In this document: in pieces, positions 14,283 to 24,375 of the stretch
How the letters are laid out: each line of letters starts with the position of its first letter
Position numbering within the stretch: the first letter of the stretch is position 1
Assembly: GCF_900111135.1 (NCBI RefSeq)
Contig: NZ_FOGF01000012.1
Span: 1 to 55,163, forward strand
Direction: 5' to 3'
Source of the DNA: Granulicatella balaenopterae
GTDB taxonomy: Bacteria; Bacillota; Bacilli; Lactobacillales; Aerococcaceae
DNA length: 55,163 bases
Notes under the pieces: model-generated
What the model was told of the DNA's origin: nothing
Databases searched by the model: none
The model's input: the letters and a program-made list of their open reading frames with translations, nothing else
Program-made: the position numbers and the translations under genes

Positions 14283-17090
14283 ATGCCACAAAAAACAAAG
14301 CATACTCCAATGATGGAGCAATATTTTTCAATTAAAAAGGATTATCCAGATTGTTTATTATTTTATCGTTTGGGTGACTTTTATGAATTATTCTATGACG
14401 ATGCCTTAAAAGCAGCACAGATTTTAGAGATTACTTTAACGAGTCGTAATAAGAATGCGGTGGATCCGATTCCAATGTGTGGTGTGCCGCATCATGCAGC
14501 CAGAGATTATATTCGTACTTTAGTTGAGCTAGGTCATAAGGTTGCGATTTGTGAGCAGATGGAAGATCCAAAGCAGACTAAAGGCATGGTGAAGCGTGGA
14601 GTTGTCCAAGTTGTCACACCTGGTACTTTTACGGAATTTTCTGGGCAGAGTGACAATAATTATTTGGTTGCGGTGAAGCGTGTCTTTGATGGCTATGCGG
14701 TGACTTATGTCGATGTTTGTACTGGGGAATTACGTGGTACGATTTTAACGTCTTTGGATGCTTTGCGTAATGAGTTCAGTAGTTTAGCCAATCGTGAAAT
14801 CGTGGTCGATACTGATGAATTAGTCGAGGAATTAAGGGAAGTGATTGAGTATTTCCAATTAGTCGTTTCCCACCACCAAATGAAGGATGACTTTAGTGAC
14901 TTTGTGCCAGAAGATGTCTTAGCGGAAGTCGCAACAGCTGAATTGGTGCCTGCATTTGAATTATTATTGGATTATTTAGTCGTGACGCAAAAACGTAGCC
15001 TGTCGCATATTCAAAAGGCTGAGGAATATCATGCGGACCACTCGTTGATGATGAGTCTGGAAGCTAAGCGTAATCTGGAATTAACGACAACGATTCGTGC
15101 TGGCCAAAAACATGGCTCATTGTTCTGGTTCTTAGATGAGACGAAGACTGCCATGGGGACGCGCCAACTAAAGAAATGGATTGAGAAGCCCTTAATTTTA
15201 GAATGCGATATCCTGCGCCGTCAGAGTCTAGTGGAAAGCTTAATGGATAACTTTTTTGAGCGTGCCGATATTGGCGACTTATTGAAGACCGTTTATGATT
15301 TGGAGCGAATTGTTGGTAGGGTCTCATTTGGGAGTGTGAATGCCAGAGATTTACTGCAATTACAACATTCCCTAGCGCAAATCCCGCAAATTAGAGCACT
15401 TATTGAGTCTTTAAATGAACCAGCTTGGGAAGTAGTCTTACGTGATATGGATAGCTTACCGCAATTGGCAGGCTTGATTGACTGTGCGATTGACCCGGAT
15501 GCGCCATTATCACTAACGGAAGGTTCCTTAATTAAAAAAGGTTATTCAGAGCAGCTGGATACTTACCGTGAAGCGATGACGAATGGTAAGCAATGGATCG
15601 CCCAGTTGCAACAAAGAGAGCGTGACATTACTGGTATTAAGACCTTGAAGATTAGCTATAATAAGGTTTTTGGTTATTTTATTGAGGTCACTAAAGCCAA
15701 TATCCAGTATTTAGATGAAGAGCGTTATGAGCGTAAGCAGACCTTAGCCAACGCCGAACGCTATATCACACCGGAATTAAAAGAGAAGGAACGTGTGATT
15801 TTAGAAGCGGAAGAAAAGTCAGCTAAGTTAGAATATGATTTATTTATTAAAGTACGTGAAATCGTGAAAGGCTATACCGAAGCATTGCAGCGTCTTGCGC
15901 AAGCAGTCGCGACTGTCGATGTGATTCAAGCCTTTGCCGCAGTTAGTGAGCAGTACCAATTTACAAAGCCTGTGATGTCATTTGAAGACCGTGACTTACA
16001 AATTATTGATGGACGCCACCCAGTTGTTGAGAAAGTTATGGGACGTTCTACTTATGTCCCTAACTCAATTCAAATGAACGAAGACGAACACATTTTACTG
16101 ATTACGGGACCGAATATGTCTGGTAAGTCAACTTATATGAGACAGTTAGCATTATGCGTGATTTTAGCGCAAATGGGTTGTTTTGTACCAGCTAGCAGTG
16201 CCAAGATGCCAATATTTACCAAGATATTTACCCGCATTGGGGCGGCGGATGATTTGATTTCAGGGCAGAGTACATTCATGGTTGAGATGCTTGAGACGAA
16301 TCATGCAATCCGATTGGCAGATCAATATAGTCTATTATTATTCGATGAGATTGGACGTGGGACAGCGACTTATGATGGCATGGCCTTAGCAGAAGCGATT
16401 ATTACCCATATTCATGATCATATCCCAGCAAAAGTCTTATTCTCGACGCATTACCATGAGTTAACAGATTTGAGCCAAAAATATCCAGGTTTAAGGAATG
16501 TCCATGTTGGTGCAGTTGAAAAAGATGGCGAAGTAGTCTTCCTACATAAGATTATGGAAGGCCCTGCAGATAAAAGTTACGGAATCCACGTCGCCAAATT
16601 AGCCGGTATGCCAGATAGCCTATTAGCAAACGCCGAAGAAATCTTGACCCGCCTAGAAACAATGGCCGACAACCACCAAGCAGAAATGGTAGCGGGAAAT
16701 GAGGTAGCGTCACAAAACGAGGTGTCGCCAGCGCAAAATGTGGTAACGCCGCAAAACGAGGTGTCGCAAAACGAAGCGTCAGCGAAAAATAAAGTAGCGT
16801 CGCCAACAGTAGCGCCGATGCAAAACGAGGCAGCGTCACAAACAGTAGCAACTGCCCAAAACATGGTAGCAGAAACATCAAAAGCGACGGCTCATATTTC
16901 ACCTAGGGAGCCACAAGATGAGATTGCCCAACTTGATTTGTTTACTGATATCGCACCAGTTCTAGCCATTGACCCGCAACAACAATCAGTCATCGAACAA
17001 CTACAAACAACCAACATTTCAAATATGACGCCACTACAAGTTATGCTATTAGTTAGTCAGTGGCAAGAAGAATTGAAAGGAAGTCGTTAA
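14283..17090 (+). CDS. mutS: DNA mismatch recognition protein MutS, with an expanded repeat linker
   Basis: MutS binds mismatches as a dimer and recruits MutL. Mismatch-binding residues are in YRLGDFYELFYDDA; the connector, lever and clamp domains follow. The ATPase has GPNMSGKST (residues 609-617), LFDEIGRGTATYDG and STHYHEL. The protein has 935 residues, longer than the usual 850-880. The excess is a low-complexity stretch at about residues 802-874 made of Gln-Asn-Glu-Val, Ala, Ser and Pro units. Directly after it comes QLDLF (residues 883-887), which fits the sliding-clamp-binding motif at the MutS C-terminus. GGAGTGAAAGA precedes the ATG, and mutL starts one base after the stop. Confidence 0.97.
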   Translation: MPQKTKHTPMMEQYFSIKKDYPDCLLFYRLGDFYELFYDDALKAAQILEITLTSRNKNAVDPIPMCGVPHHAARDYIRTLVELGHKVAICEQMEDPKQTKGMVKRGVVQVVTPGTFTEFSGQSDNNYLVAVKRVFDGYAVTYVDVCTGELRGTILTSLDALRNEFSSLANREIVVDTDELVEELREVIEYFQLVVSHHQMKDDFSDFVPEDVLAEVATAELVPAFELLLDYLVVTQKRSLSHIQKAEEYHADHSLMMSLEAKRNLELTTTIRAGQKHGSLFWFLDETKTAMGTRQLKKWIEKPLILECDILRRQSLVESLMDNFFERADIGDLLKTVYDLERIVGRVSFGSVNARDLLQLQHSLAQIPQIRALIESLNEPAWEVVLRDMDSLPQLAGLIDCAIDPDAPLSLTEGSLIKKGYSEQLDTYREAMTNGKQWIAQLQQRERDITGIKTLKISYNKVFGYFIEVTKANIQYLDEERYERKQTLANAERYITPELKEKERVILEAEEKSAKLEYDLFIKVREIVKGYTEALQRLAQAVATVDVIQAFAAVSEQYQFTKPVMSFEDRDLQIIDGRHPVVEKVMGRSTYVPNSIQMNEDEHILLITGPNMSGKSTYMRQLALCVILAQMGCFVPASSAKMPIFTKIFTRIGAADDLISGQSTFMVEMLETNHAIRLADQYSLLLFDEIGRGTATYDGMALAEAIITHIHDHIPAKVLFSTHYHELTDLSQKYPGLRNVHVGAVEKDGEVVFLHKIMEGPADKSYGIHVAKLAGMPDSLLANAEEILTRLETMADNHQAEMVAGNEVASQNEVSPAQNVVTPQNEVSQNEASAKNKVASPTVAPMQNEAASQTVATAQNMVAETSKATAHISPREPQDEIAQLDLFTDIAPVLAIDPQQQSVIEQLQTTNISNMTPLQVMLLVSQWQEELKGSR
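16686..16905 (+). repeat. degenerate repeats in the MutS C-terminal linker
   Basis: Imperfect units such as CAAAACGAGGTGTCG and CAAAACGAGGCAGCG recur. They encode QNEVS, QNEAS and QTVA-like peptides between the ATPase and the clamp-binding motif. All lengths stay in frame. Confidence 0.8.
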
Positions 17091-17091
17091 G

Positions 17092-19458
17092 ATGGGGAAA
17101 ATTAAAGAATTAAGTACCGTTTTAACCAATCAGATAGCGGCTGGTGAGGTAATCGAAAGACCCTCATCAGTTGTCAAAGAACTACTAGAAAATGCTATCG
17201 ACGCCAATAGTAGCCGCATCGAGATCCAAATCGAAGAAGCTGGCCTACGAAAAATAAAAATAATCGATAATGGCGACGGAATGGTTCATGATGATGCCGT
17301 CTTATCAATCAAGCGTCATACAACGAGTAAATTATATTCACCCGAACAATTATTCCGTATTCGCACACTTGGATTCCGTGGTGAAGCCCTAGCCAGTATT
17401 ACCGCTATTTCAAAAACAACCATCGAAACCTCAACTGGTGAAGATGTCGGTACCAAATTAACAGTTAAAGGTGGTGTCATTGAAGCTGATGAAGTTGTAC
17501 CACCAATCAAAGGAACCACAATTACAGTGGAAAGCATTTTCTACAATACACCAGCACGTTTAAAATATGTCAAAACATTGCAAACTGAGATGGCACATAT
17601 TAGTGATATTGTCAGCAAATTATCTCTAAGCCATCCCGATATTGCCTTTATCTTGAAACACGATGGCAATGAATTACTACGCACCAGTGGCACAGGAGAT
17701 TTGCGCCAAGCAATTGCTGGTAACTTAGGAACAACTAATGCGCGTAAGATGCTGTCATTTAAAGGGGAGGATAATGATTTTGTCGTGACAGGTTATACCT
17801 CATTACCAGAATTAACTCGTTCGAACCGTAATTATATATTTATCTTCATTAATGGTCGTTCCATCAAGAATTATGCGATTAATAAAGCGATTGTTGCCGG
17901 ATATGGATCCACATTAATGGTCGGGCGTTTCCCAATTACGGTAATTAATATTGAGATGGATTATTTATTAGTCGACGTGAATGTTCATCCTACAAAGCAA
18001 GAAGTTCGTATTAGTAAGGAATATGATTTAGCTAAGTTGATTACTCAAGCGATTAGTCAATCAATCCAATCTGTGCAACGAATTCCAGTGTATGGAGCAG
18101 GACAAAAAGCGCCTACTTTCAAACGCAAACCTGATGACTATCAAAAGCCAACAATTATCCAGCCCCAATTGAATCTAAGCGCCAATCAATTGCCAAGCGA
18201 CTTACTAGGAGAAGGAGACGGCCAGCTGAAAAGTGACGCCACATTCCCAACCCAAGCACAAATCGAAGCCAAGGGACAACAACCTTCCTTTGACAAAGGG
18301 ATAGGTTATCCAGCAGGTATCAAAAATCCAACTCATACACCGACACCAACAGCTATTGGCTATCCAAATGGTGTCTCAAACCTAACTGGTGCCACAAATC
18401 CGAATGGTGTCTCAAACCCAACTGGTGTCGCAAATCCGAATGGTGTGGTGAATCAAAGTGGTGCCTTTAACCAAAGTGGCGTCTCAAATCCAAACGGCAT
18501 CGCAAATTATCAAAAAGGTGCAAACAAACCATTTGGTCAACAGCACCGCACAAATAACGTCTATCCAAATCAAACGGATACGCCAAGTTACAACCAATAC
18601 GGCAAGCCAACCGAAACCGCTCGCACGATTTGGAATGAAAACTTAACAGAAAACTTTAACCAAACAGAGCAACAGCTAGCCAATCATGTTGCTGAATCAA
18701 CCATTGATCTCACTAAAGCACATTCAAATGAGGAAACACCATTCGCAAGGGACACGTCGCATACTAATTGCCAATGTAGCCGTATGAAAGGTTCTGACTA
18801 CTTACAACTTGCAGCCAAATTAGAAATAGATGATGCGCCACTCGAATATGGCTTCCCGGAATTAGAATACTTCGGCACAATGCACGGCACCTATCTATTT
18901 GCCCAAAATGAGAATGGCTTATATATGATCGACCAACATGCTGCCCAAGAGCGAATTAAGTACGAACAATTAAAAGTAGCAATCGGCCAAGTATCACGCC
19001 ACCTACAACCATTACTCGTACCATTCGTCTTAGAATTCTCGAAAAAAGAATATCTATACCTGGTTGAAAAGCATGAACTATTAGAAGAAATGGGCATCTT
19101 TTTAGAACCATTTGGCGCTAATAGCTTCCAAATTCAAGCCCACCCATCATGGATTAAAAAGGGCGAAGAATTAAAAACCATCGAAGAAATTATTGAATTT
19201 GTCTTGAAAGATGAAAAAGCCACTGTCGCCATTATTAGACGAGCAACAGCCATCATGATGAGTTGCAAAGGCTCCATCAAAGCCAACCACCGCATCAGTG
19301 AACTAGAAGCCCGCCAATTATTAGTTGATTTAGCCAAGTGCCATAATCCATATAATTGTCCACACGGCCGACCAGTCATGGTACACTTCTCTAATAAAGA
19401 CATGGAACGCCTATTCAAACGCATTCAAGACCCACATCAATCGCCAATTAACTGGTAG
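17092..19458 (+). CDS. mutL: DNA mismatch repair endonuclease MutL, with a long repeat linker
   Basis: The N-terminal GHKL ATPase has [16 protein letters not shown] and [12 protein letters not shown]; the C-terminal endonuclease has [12 protein letters not shown] (starting near residue 614), SCKGSIKA and [12 protein letters not shown], the metal-site motifs of nicking MutL. At 788 residues it is over 100 longer than most Firmicutes MutL. The extra length is an unstructured linker (about residues 335-590) containing short Gly-Val-x-Asn-Pro-x-Gly repeats. It follows mutS by one base, with GGAAG as ribosome site inside the mutS end, so the two are translationally linked. Confidence 0.96.
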   Translation: MGKIKELSTVLTNQIAAGEVIERPSSVVKELLENAIDANSSRIEIQIEEAGLRKIKIIDNGDGMVHDDAVLSIKRHTTSKLYSPEQLFRIRTLGFRGEALASITAISKTTIETSTGEDVGTKLTVKGGVIEADEVVPPIKGTTITVESIFYNTPARLKYVKTLQTEMAHISDIVSKLSLSHPDIAFILKHDGNELLRTSGTGDLRQAIAGNLGTTNARKMLSFKGEDNDFVVTGYTSLPELTRSNRNYIFIFINGRSIKNYAINKAIVAGYGSTLMVGRFPITVINIEMDYLLVDVNVHPTKQEVRISKEYDLAKLITQAISQSIQSVQRIPVYGAGQKAPTFKRKPDDYQKPTIIQPQLNLSANQLPSDLLGEGDGQLKSDATFPTQAQIEAKGQQPSFDKGIGYPAGIKNPTHTPTPTAIGYPNGVSNLTGATNPNGVSNPTGVANPNGVVNQSGAFNQSGVSNPNGIANYQKGANKPFGQQHRTNNVYPNQTDTPSYNQYGKPTETARTIWNENLTENFNQTEQQLANHVAESTIDLTKAHSNEETPFARDTSHTNCQCSRMKGSDYLQLAAKLEIDDAPLEYGFPELEYFGTMHGTYLFAQNENGLYMIDQHAAQERIKYEQLKVAIGQVSRHLQPLLVPFVLEFSKKEYLYLVEKHELLEEMGIFLEPFGANSFQIQAHPSWIKKGEELKTIEEIIEFVLKDEKATVAIIRRATAIMMSCKGSIKANHRISELEARQLLVDLAKCHNPYNCPHGRPVMVHFSNKDMERLFKRIQDPHQSPINW
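18355..18520 (+). repeat. pentapeptide-like repeats in the MutL linker
   Basis: Units of about 15-18 bases, variants of AAT-CCN-AAT/ACT-GGT-GT(C/T), repeat about nine times. They encode [12 protein letters not shown] and NQSGAF-like peptides. The frame is kept throughout. Confidence 0.85.
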
Positions 19459-19472
19459 GAAGGAAGAATCAG

Positions 19473-19913
19473 ATGATAGAATTTACAAAAGAAGCCCTAA
19501 AACAACGCCTAAGCGAAGTCCAATATCAAGTAACCCAAAACGCAGCAACCGAACGCCCATTTTCCGGCGAATACGATGACTTTTACGAAGAAGGCATCTA
19601 CGTTGATATCGTAAGCGGTGAACCATTATTTAGCTCCAAAGATAAGTTCGATGCCGGATGTGGCTGGCCATCATTTTCTAAACCAATCCAAAAGACTGAA
19701 CTCGTGGAACTAGAAGATACAAAACTCAACGTCAAACGCACCGAAGTTAGAAGCAAAGACGCTAATTCCCACCTAGGACATGTCTTTCCAGACGGCCCAC
19801 AAGCAACAGGTGGCCTGCGCTACTGCATCAACTCAGCAGCCTTAAAATTCATCCCCGTCGACGAATTAGAAGCAGCCGGATACGGTGAGTTTTTACAATA
19901 TTTCAACCAATAA
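19473..19913 (+). CDS. msrB: peptide-methionine (R)-S-oxide reductase MsrB
   Basis: MsrB repairs oxidised methionine (R form) in proteins. The 146-residue sequence has [36 protein letters not shown] and [11 protein letters not shown], the last holding the catalytic Cys. The two CxxC zinc motifs of some MsrB proteins are absent. GGAAGGAAGAATCAG precedes the ATG. It follows mutL by 14 bases and ends at a terminator, so it is the last gene of the ymdB-ricA-mutS-mutL transcript, joining DNA repair and oxidative protein repair. Confidence 0.95.
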   Translation: MIEFTKEALKQRLSEVQYQVTQNAATERPFSGEYDDFYEEGIYVDIVSGEPLFSSKDKFDAGCGWPSFSKPIQKTELVELEDTKLNVKRTEVRSKDANSHLGHVFPDGPQATGGLRYCINSAALKFIPVDELEAAGYGEFLQYFNQ

Positions 19914-19920
19914 CACATTA

Positions 19921-19970
19921 ATCACCCGCAAAAGCTAGCCTGATATACTAGCTCGAGAGGGTGATTTTTA
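19921..19970 (+). terminator. terminator after msrB
   Basis: Outer arms ATCACCC and GGGTGAT enclose an inner AGCTAG/CTAGCT stem, and the outer arm is followed by Ts. Confidence 0.7.
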
Positions 19971-19984
19971 ATTGCGAAAAAATA

Positions 19985-20085
19985 AGGGTTTTGGTTCTTC
20001 GCTACAAATCCAACTTTATGGGTTCACCACATTTGTTCATTTTTGCCAAATAGTTTTTTATTGCAAAAAATAAATCTTTCACTCC
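19985..20085. other. possible relic of an insertion-sequence end (ISL3-like?)
   Basis: The stretch GGTTCTTCGCTACAAATCC, then TATGGGTTCACCACATTTG, looks to me like terminal sequence of ISL3-type elements, but no partner end or transposase is present. This is memory-based resemblance only. The rest of the gap 19971-20397 has the hairpin at 20161-20200 and a promoter region, and otherwise nothing I recognise. Confidence 0.2.
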
Positions 20086-20160
20086 TTATCCGCATTTTTT
20101 ATGCAAAGAATTTTTCCTAAAAGCGACCACCTAAAAATAAATCAACAACCAAAATGATAG

Positions 20161-20200
20161 CGCATCACTTCAAAAACCACTTGAAATGATACGTTTTTTT
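20161..20200 (+). terminator. orphan terminator-like hairpin
   Basis: CGCATCACTTCAA pairs with TTGAAATGATACG except for two mismatches, with a 7-base loop and then seven Ts. No gene ends just before it on the + strand, so it may be a second terminator for msrB or the relic of a lost gene. Confidence 0.5.
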
Positions 20201-20304
20201 GCGATTAATTTCTGTTTGATGTGTACTATATCAGATATTATTTTGTGGCTATTTTTTGTAAATTTTAGCCTGTTTTTTAAAAAAATAAAGCTGTATAAAC
20301 GTGA

Positions 20305-20334
20305 TTGTTATTGTTATGATAGCGATTTTATGAT
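20305..20334 (+). promoter_or_regulatory. candidate promoter of the ytoI-like gene
   Basis: TTGTTA (20305-20310) and TATGAT (20329-20334) with 18 bases between them; ribosome site AAGGAG at about 20382. Confidence 0.4.
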
Positions 20335-20397
20335 ATTGTAGTGTAACAGAGATATATTTAGTGGTAAAAAAATGATACAGTTAAGGAGTAAAACTTT

Positions 20398-21708
20398 ATG
20401 GCAACGAAACATAATCAAATCATCCAGTATATTGAATCATTACCAGTGGGCGAAAAAATTTCGGTTCGTTCGATTGCTAAAAATCTGAAAATGAGTGAAG
20501 GGACTGCTTATCGAGCGATTAAGGATGCCGAGGTAATTGGTTTAGTATCAACAATTGAACGTGTTGGAACCATTCGAATTGAGCGTAAAGCAAAAAATAA
20601 CTTTGAAATTTTAACATTTGGTGAAATTGTTAAGATTATTGAAGGTGAAGTCTACGGTGGTGAAGCAGGACTTGATAAAGTCTTGAAGCGTTTTGTTATT
20701 GGTGCAATGACTGTAGATGCGATGGAACGCTATATTCAACCTGAGTCATTAATGATTATTGGGAATCGTATTGAAGCGCAAAAGCTCGCCTTGGAAAATG
20801 GTGCTGCCGTCTTAATTACAGGGGGCTTTAAAGCGTCCGAAGATTTAGTTAGACTAGCAAATGAATTAGAAATACCAATCCTAGGTACTACCTATGATAC
20901 ATTTACTGTAGCGACAATGATTAACCGTGCAATGACCGACCAACTAATCAAGAAAAAAATCATGTTAGTAGAAGATATCTATACTAAAATTGATAAAACT
21001 CAATATCTCTACTCAGCAGGAACGGTGGCAGATTATCGTAATCTAAACGAAAAAAGTGGTCATTCATGTTTCCCAGTAATGAATCATTCGGGGCGTTTAA
21101 TTGGGATGGTATCAGCAAAAGATGTAATCGGTAAGACTGACCAAATTTCATTAGAGCGTGTCATCACCAAAAATCCATCCGTAACTAAGATGCATACTAG
21201 TGTGGCAAGTGTCGCTCACCAAATGATTTGGAATGGCTTGGAAATGTTACCAGTTGTGCGTGATAATATGGAATTAGTCGGAATCGTTACAAGACCCGAT
21301 GTTATGAAAGCCATGCAATTATTGCAACGACAACCGCAAGTCGGTAACACTCTAGAAGATGAAATTGCTCAAAATATTATTAGTCAAGAAGATGGCCTAC
21401 AACCTTATAAATTTGTTGTAACGCCACAAATGACCAATAGTTTAGGAATGTTATCATTTGGGGCATTATGTGAGGTTATATCTGTTACATGTAAAAGTTA
21501 TGTTATTAAGACCCACAAGCAAAATATGGTAATCGAGCAATTAAGCTTACATTATTATAAAATGATTCAAGTCGATTCTGAAATTGAAATAAAAATCGAA
21601 AGCCTAGATGTTGGGCGCAAAAATATTAAATTAGAAGTAACGATTTTAGTGGAAAATATTGTCGTCGGTAAAGCACTATTATCAGCACAACTAATGGAAA
21701 GGAGTTAA
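20398..21708 (+). CDS. YtoI-type protein: HTH, DRTGG, CBS pair and hot-dog domains
   Basis: The 436-residue protein starts with a winged-helix-like segment (KISVRSIAKNLKMSEGTAYR, residues 21-40). A DRTGG-type domain follows (about 65-190), then two CBS motifs (about 195-320, GMVSAKDVIG and GIVTRPDVM) and a C-terminal hot-dog/thioesterase-like domain (about 330-436). This is the arrangement of Bacillus YtoI. CBS pairs usually bind adenosine nucleotides, so a nucleotide-sensing regulator is plausible, but targets are unknown. AAGGAG precedes the ATG. nrnA follows after three bases; the same pairing exists in Bacillus (ytoI-nrnA). Confidence 0.9.
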   Translation: MATKHNQIIQYIESLPVGEKISVRSIAKNLKMSEGTAYRAIKDAEVIGLVSTIERVGTIRIERKAKNNFEILTFGEIVKIIEGEVYGGEAGLDKVLKRFVIGAMTVDAMERYIQPESLMIIGNRIEAQKLALENGAAVLITGGFKASEDLVRLANELEIPILGTTYDTFTVATMINRAMTDQLIKKKIMLVEDIYTKIDKTQYLYSAGTVADYRNLNEKSGHSCFPVMNHSGRLIGMVSAKDVIGKTDQISLERVITKNPSVTKMHTSVASVAHQMIWNGLEMLPVVRDNMELVGIVTRPDVMKAMQLLQRQPQVGNTLEDEIAQNIISQEDGLQPYKFVVTPQMTNSLGMLSFGALCEVISVTCKSYVIKTHKQNMVIEQLSLHYYKMIQVDSEIEIKIESLDVGRKNIKLEVTILVENIVVGKALLSAQLMERS

Positions 21709-21711
21709 ACA

Positions 21712-22668
21712 ATGAATAAAGTAGTACACTACAAAGAAATTATGGAAACTATTGAAGAATACCATTCAATTATTATTTTACGTCATCAAAATCCTGACCC
21801 TGATGCATTAGGATCACAGTTAGGGTTAAAAAGTTTATTAAAAGCTAAATACCCAGACAAAGTAATTTATGCATTAGGCGACATGCCAGATGATTTATTA
21901 TTTATTGGGTCAATGGATCAACCAGTCACAGAAGATATCTTTCAGCATTCATTAGTTATTATTACCGATACGGCGAACCAGCCAAGAATCGACACACCAT
22001 ATCCGCTTGAAATGGCACCCAAAACCATTAAAATCGATCACCACCCAGACGTTGATCAGTATGCAGATATGCAATATGTTGATTCGAATACCTCAAGCTG
22101 TAGTGAAATCATTGGTGACATTAGCTTTACTTTGCAAGATGGCCTACCAATGAATGAACAAGCCGCAACGCTTTTAGCAGCCGGAATTATTGGTGATACG
22201 GGACGTTTCTTATATCCATCAACATCTTCAGAGACATTCCGCATTATGTCCAAACTAGCAAGCTTTGGTTCCAAACATAGCAAAGTAGCCAATCAAATGA
22301 TTACTCGTCCAAGAAATGTCGCAAAATTATCAGGATACATCTATCAAAATTTAGAAATTTCTGAACAAGGCGTCGCGAATATTCTTTTAACTAAAGACTT
22401 ACTAGATGAATTCGGTGTCAAAGATTCAGAAACATCATCCCTAGTATCATTGCCAGGAACTATTGAAGGCGTAAAATGTTGGGGAATCTTCGTTGAAAAA
22501 GATGGCTTCTACCGCTGTCGTCTGCGTTCAAAAGGTGTCATTATTAACGATATCGCTGCTAGACACGAAGGCGGAGGGCATCCATTAGCATCAGGAGCCA
22601 ATGCCCACTCAATCGAAGAAATCAAAGAAATTCTGAAAGAAATGGAACAAAAAGTACTTGAAAACTAA
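21712..22668 (+). CDS. nrnA: bifunctional oligoribonuclease / PAP phosphatase NrnA
   Basis: NrnA degrades nanoRNAs and, in this family, 3'-phosphoadenosine-5'-phosphate or cyclic dinucleotide breakdown products. DHH motifs are intact: ILRHQNPDPDALGSQLG, a DTAN motif, KIDHHPDVDQY and SSCSEII, with GGGHPLASGA of the DHHA1 domain near the C-terminus. It has 318 residues, the normal size. AGGAG lies before the ATG at the end of the preceding gene, so the two are an operon. No terminator is evident before the ABC transporter, only a 135-base gap with a -10-like TATAAT at 22761. Confidence 0.95.
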   Translation: MNKVVHYKEIMETIEEYHSIIILRHQNPDPDALGSQLGLKSLLKAKYPDKVIYALGDMPDDLLFIGSMDQPVTEDIFQHSLVIITDTANQPRIDTPYPLEMAPKTIKIDHHPDVDQYADMQYVDSNTSSCSEIIGDISFTLQDGLPMNEQAATLLAAGIIGDTGRFLYPSTSSETFRIMSKLASFGSKHSKVANQMITRPRNVAKLSGYIYQNLEISEQGVANILLTKDLLDEFGVKDSETSSLVSLPGTIEGVKCWGIFVEKDGFYRCRLRSKGVIINDIAARHEGGGHPLASGANAHSIEEIKEILKEMEQKVLEN

Positions 22669-22803
22669 GAATTCAAGTAAAAAACGAATGAAAATGAATG
22701 AAAATCAGAAAATGTTTAAGAAATATTAAAAATATGATAGCGTTTTTAGGTAAAATAGCCTATAATTATATTTACATCACGTATTGAAAAGGAGGTACCT
22801 TAT

Positions 22804-24375
22804 ATGTCTACCCAACCATATGTAATCGAAATGGAAGGTATTACAAAACAGTTCGGAACATTTAAAGCAAATGACAACATTCACTTAAACTTAAGAAAAG
22901 GTGAAATTCACGCACTACTAGGAGAAAATGGTGCAGGAAAATCAACTTTAATGAATATTTTGTCAGGCTTACTTGAACCAACAGAAGGAACAATTAAGGT
23001 AAATGGAACAGAAGTAAAGATCGACTCACCAAATGTCGCTAACAAGTTAGGAATCGGAATGGTTCACCAACACTTTATGTTAGTTAAAAACTTTACTGTT
23101 ACTGAAAACATTATTCTAGGAAAAGAAGTATCACATTTCGGTGTGATTAATGAAAAAGTTGCTCGTGAACAAATCATGGAATTGTCAAATAAATACCATT
23201 TGACAGTTGATCCAGATGCAAAAGTCGAAGAAATCACAGTCGGCATGGAGCAACGTGTTGAAATTATCAAAACTCTTTACCGTGGTGCAGATATTTTAAT
23301 TTTTGATGAGCCTACAGCTGTATTAACGCCGCAAGAAATTGATGAGTTAATGGATATTATGAAGCACTTAACTGATGAAGGTAAGTCAATTATTTTAATC
23401 ACACACAAATTAAAAGAAATTAAAGCTGTAGCAGATAGATGTACAGTTATCCGCCGTGGTAAGTCTATCCAAACAGTCAACGTAAAAGATGTCTCTAACC
23501 AAGAATTAGCTGATATGATGGTTGGACGTTCAGTATCATTTAAGACTGAAAAAGAAGATCCAAAACCAAATGGTGTTGCTTTATCTATTAGAGATTTAGT
23601 CGTAAAAGACAATCGTGACTTAACAGCAGTCGATTCATTAGACTTGGATATTCATTTTGGTGAAGTAGTCGGAATCGCAGGGGTTGATGGTAATGGTCAA
23701 TCAGAATTAATTCAAGCCATCACTGGTTTACGTAAAGTAGAAAGTGGTCAAGTAGAATTATTAGGAGAAGATATTACCAATAAAGCACCACGTAAGATTA
23801 CAGAAACAGGTCTAGGACATATCCCAGAAGACCGTCACCGCCATGGATTAGTATTACAAATGCCTCTAGAAGAAAATATTGGCCTACAAACATACTACAA
23901 AGAACCTCTATCACATAAAGGTATCTTAAATGAAAAAGAATTCGAAAAATTAGCAAAAGAATTAATTGAAGAATTCGATGTTCGTTGTGTCAATGAGAAA
24001 GTTCCTGCTAGCGCATTATCAGGTGGTAACCAACAAAAAGCGATTATTGCTCGTGAAATCCATCGTAACCCAGGATTATTAATTGCAGCACAACCAACAC
24101 GTGGACTTGACGTAGGGGCGATTGAATTCATCCACAAACGTCTAATCGAACAACGTGACCATGGAAAAGCCGTATTATTAATGAGTTTTGAATTAGATGA
24201 AATCTTAAACGTAGCTGACCGTATCGCAGTTATGTACGAAGGAAAAATCGTTGATATCGTTGATGCGAAGAACACTTCAGAGACTGAACTTGGTCTATTA
24301 ATGGCGGGTACAAGTCGTGAAGAAGTTCAAAAACAATTACATAAAGAGGGGAGTGTAAAAGATGAAACAATCTAA
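22804..24375 (+). CDS. nupO: nucleoside ABC transporter, duplicated ATPase subunit (NupO/YufO-type)
   Basis: A 523-residue fusion of two ATPase domains, typical of carbohydrate/nucleoside importers of the Bmp-NupOPQ class. The N half has an intact Walker A (GENGAGKST) and Walker B (ILIFDEPTAVLTPQEI). The C half has a degenerate Walker A (GVDGNGQSE) with signature LSGGNQQKAI, as usual in this class. AAAGGAGGTACCTTAT gives strong translation. It overlaps the permease gene by 14 bases. The gene for the lipid-anchored binding protein that usually precedes it is missing here. Confidence 0.93.
   Translation: MSTQPYVIEMEGITKQFGTFKANDNIHLNLRKGEIHALLGENGAGKSTLMNILSGLLEPTEGTIKVNGTEVKIDSPNVANKLGIGMVHQHFMLVKNFTVTENIILGKEVSHFGVINEKVAREQIMELSNKYHLTVDPDAKVEEITVGMEQRVEIIKTLYRGADILIFDEPTAVLTPQEIDELMDIMKHLTDEGKSIILITHKLKEIKAVADRCTVIRRGKSIQTVNVKDVSNQELADMMVGRSVSFKTEKEDPKPNGVALSIRDLVVKDNRDLTAVDSLDLDIHFGEVVGIAGVDGNGQSELIQAITGLRKVESGQVELLGEDITNKAPRKITETGLGHIPEDRHRHGLVLQMPLEENIGLQTYYKEPLSHKGILNEKEFEKLAKELIEEFDVRCVNEKVPASALSGGNQQKAIIAREIHRNPGLLIAAQPTRGLDVGAIEFIHKRLIEQRDHGKAVLLMSFELDEILNVADRIAVMYEGKIVDIVDAKNTSETELGLLMAGTSREEVQKQLHKEGSVKDETI

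Noticed and set aside
16552-16902. Minus-strand frames opposite the MutS linker
   Set aside because: They are long only because the repeat on the other strand lacks stops; no ribosome site and low-complexity product.
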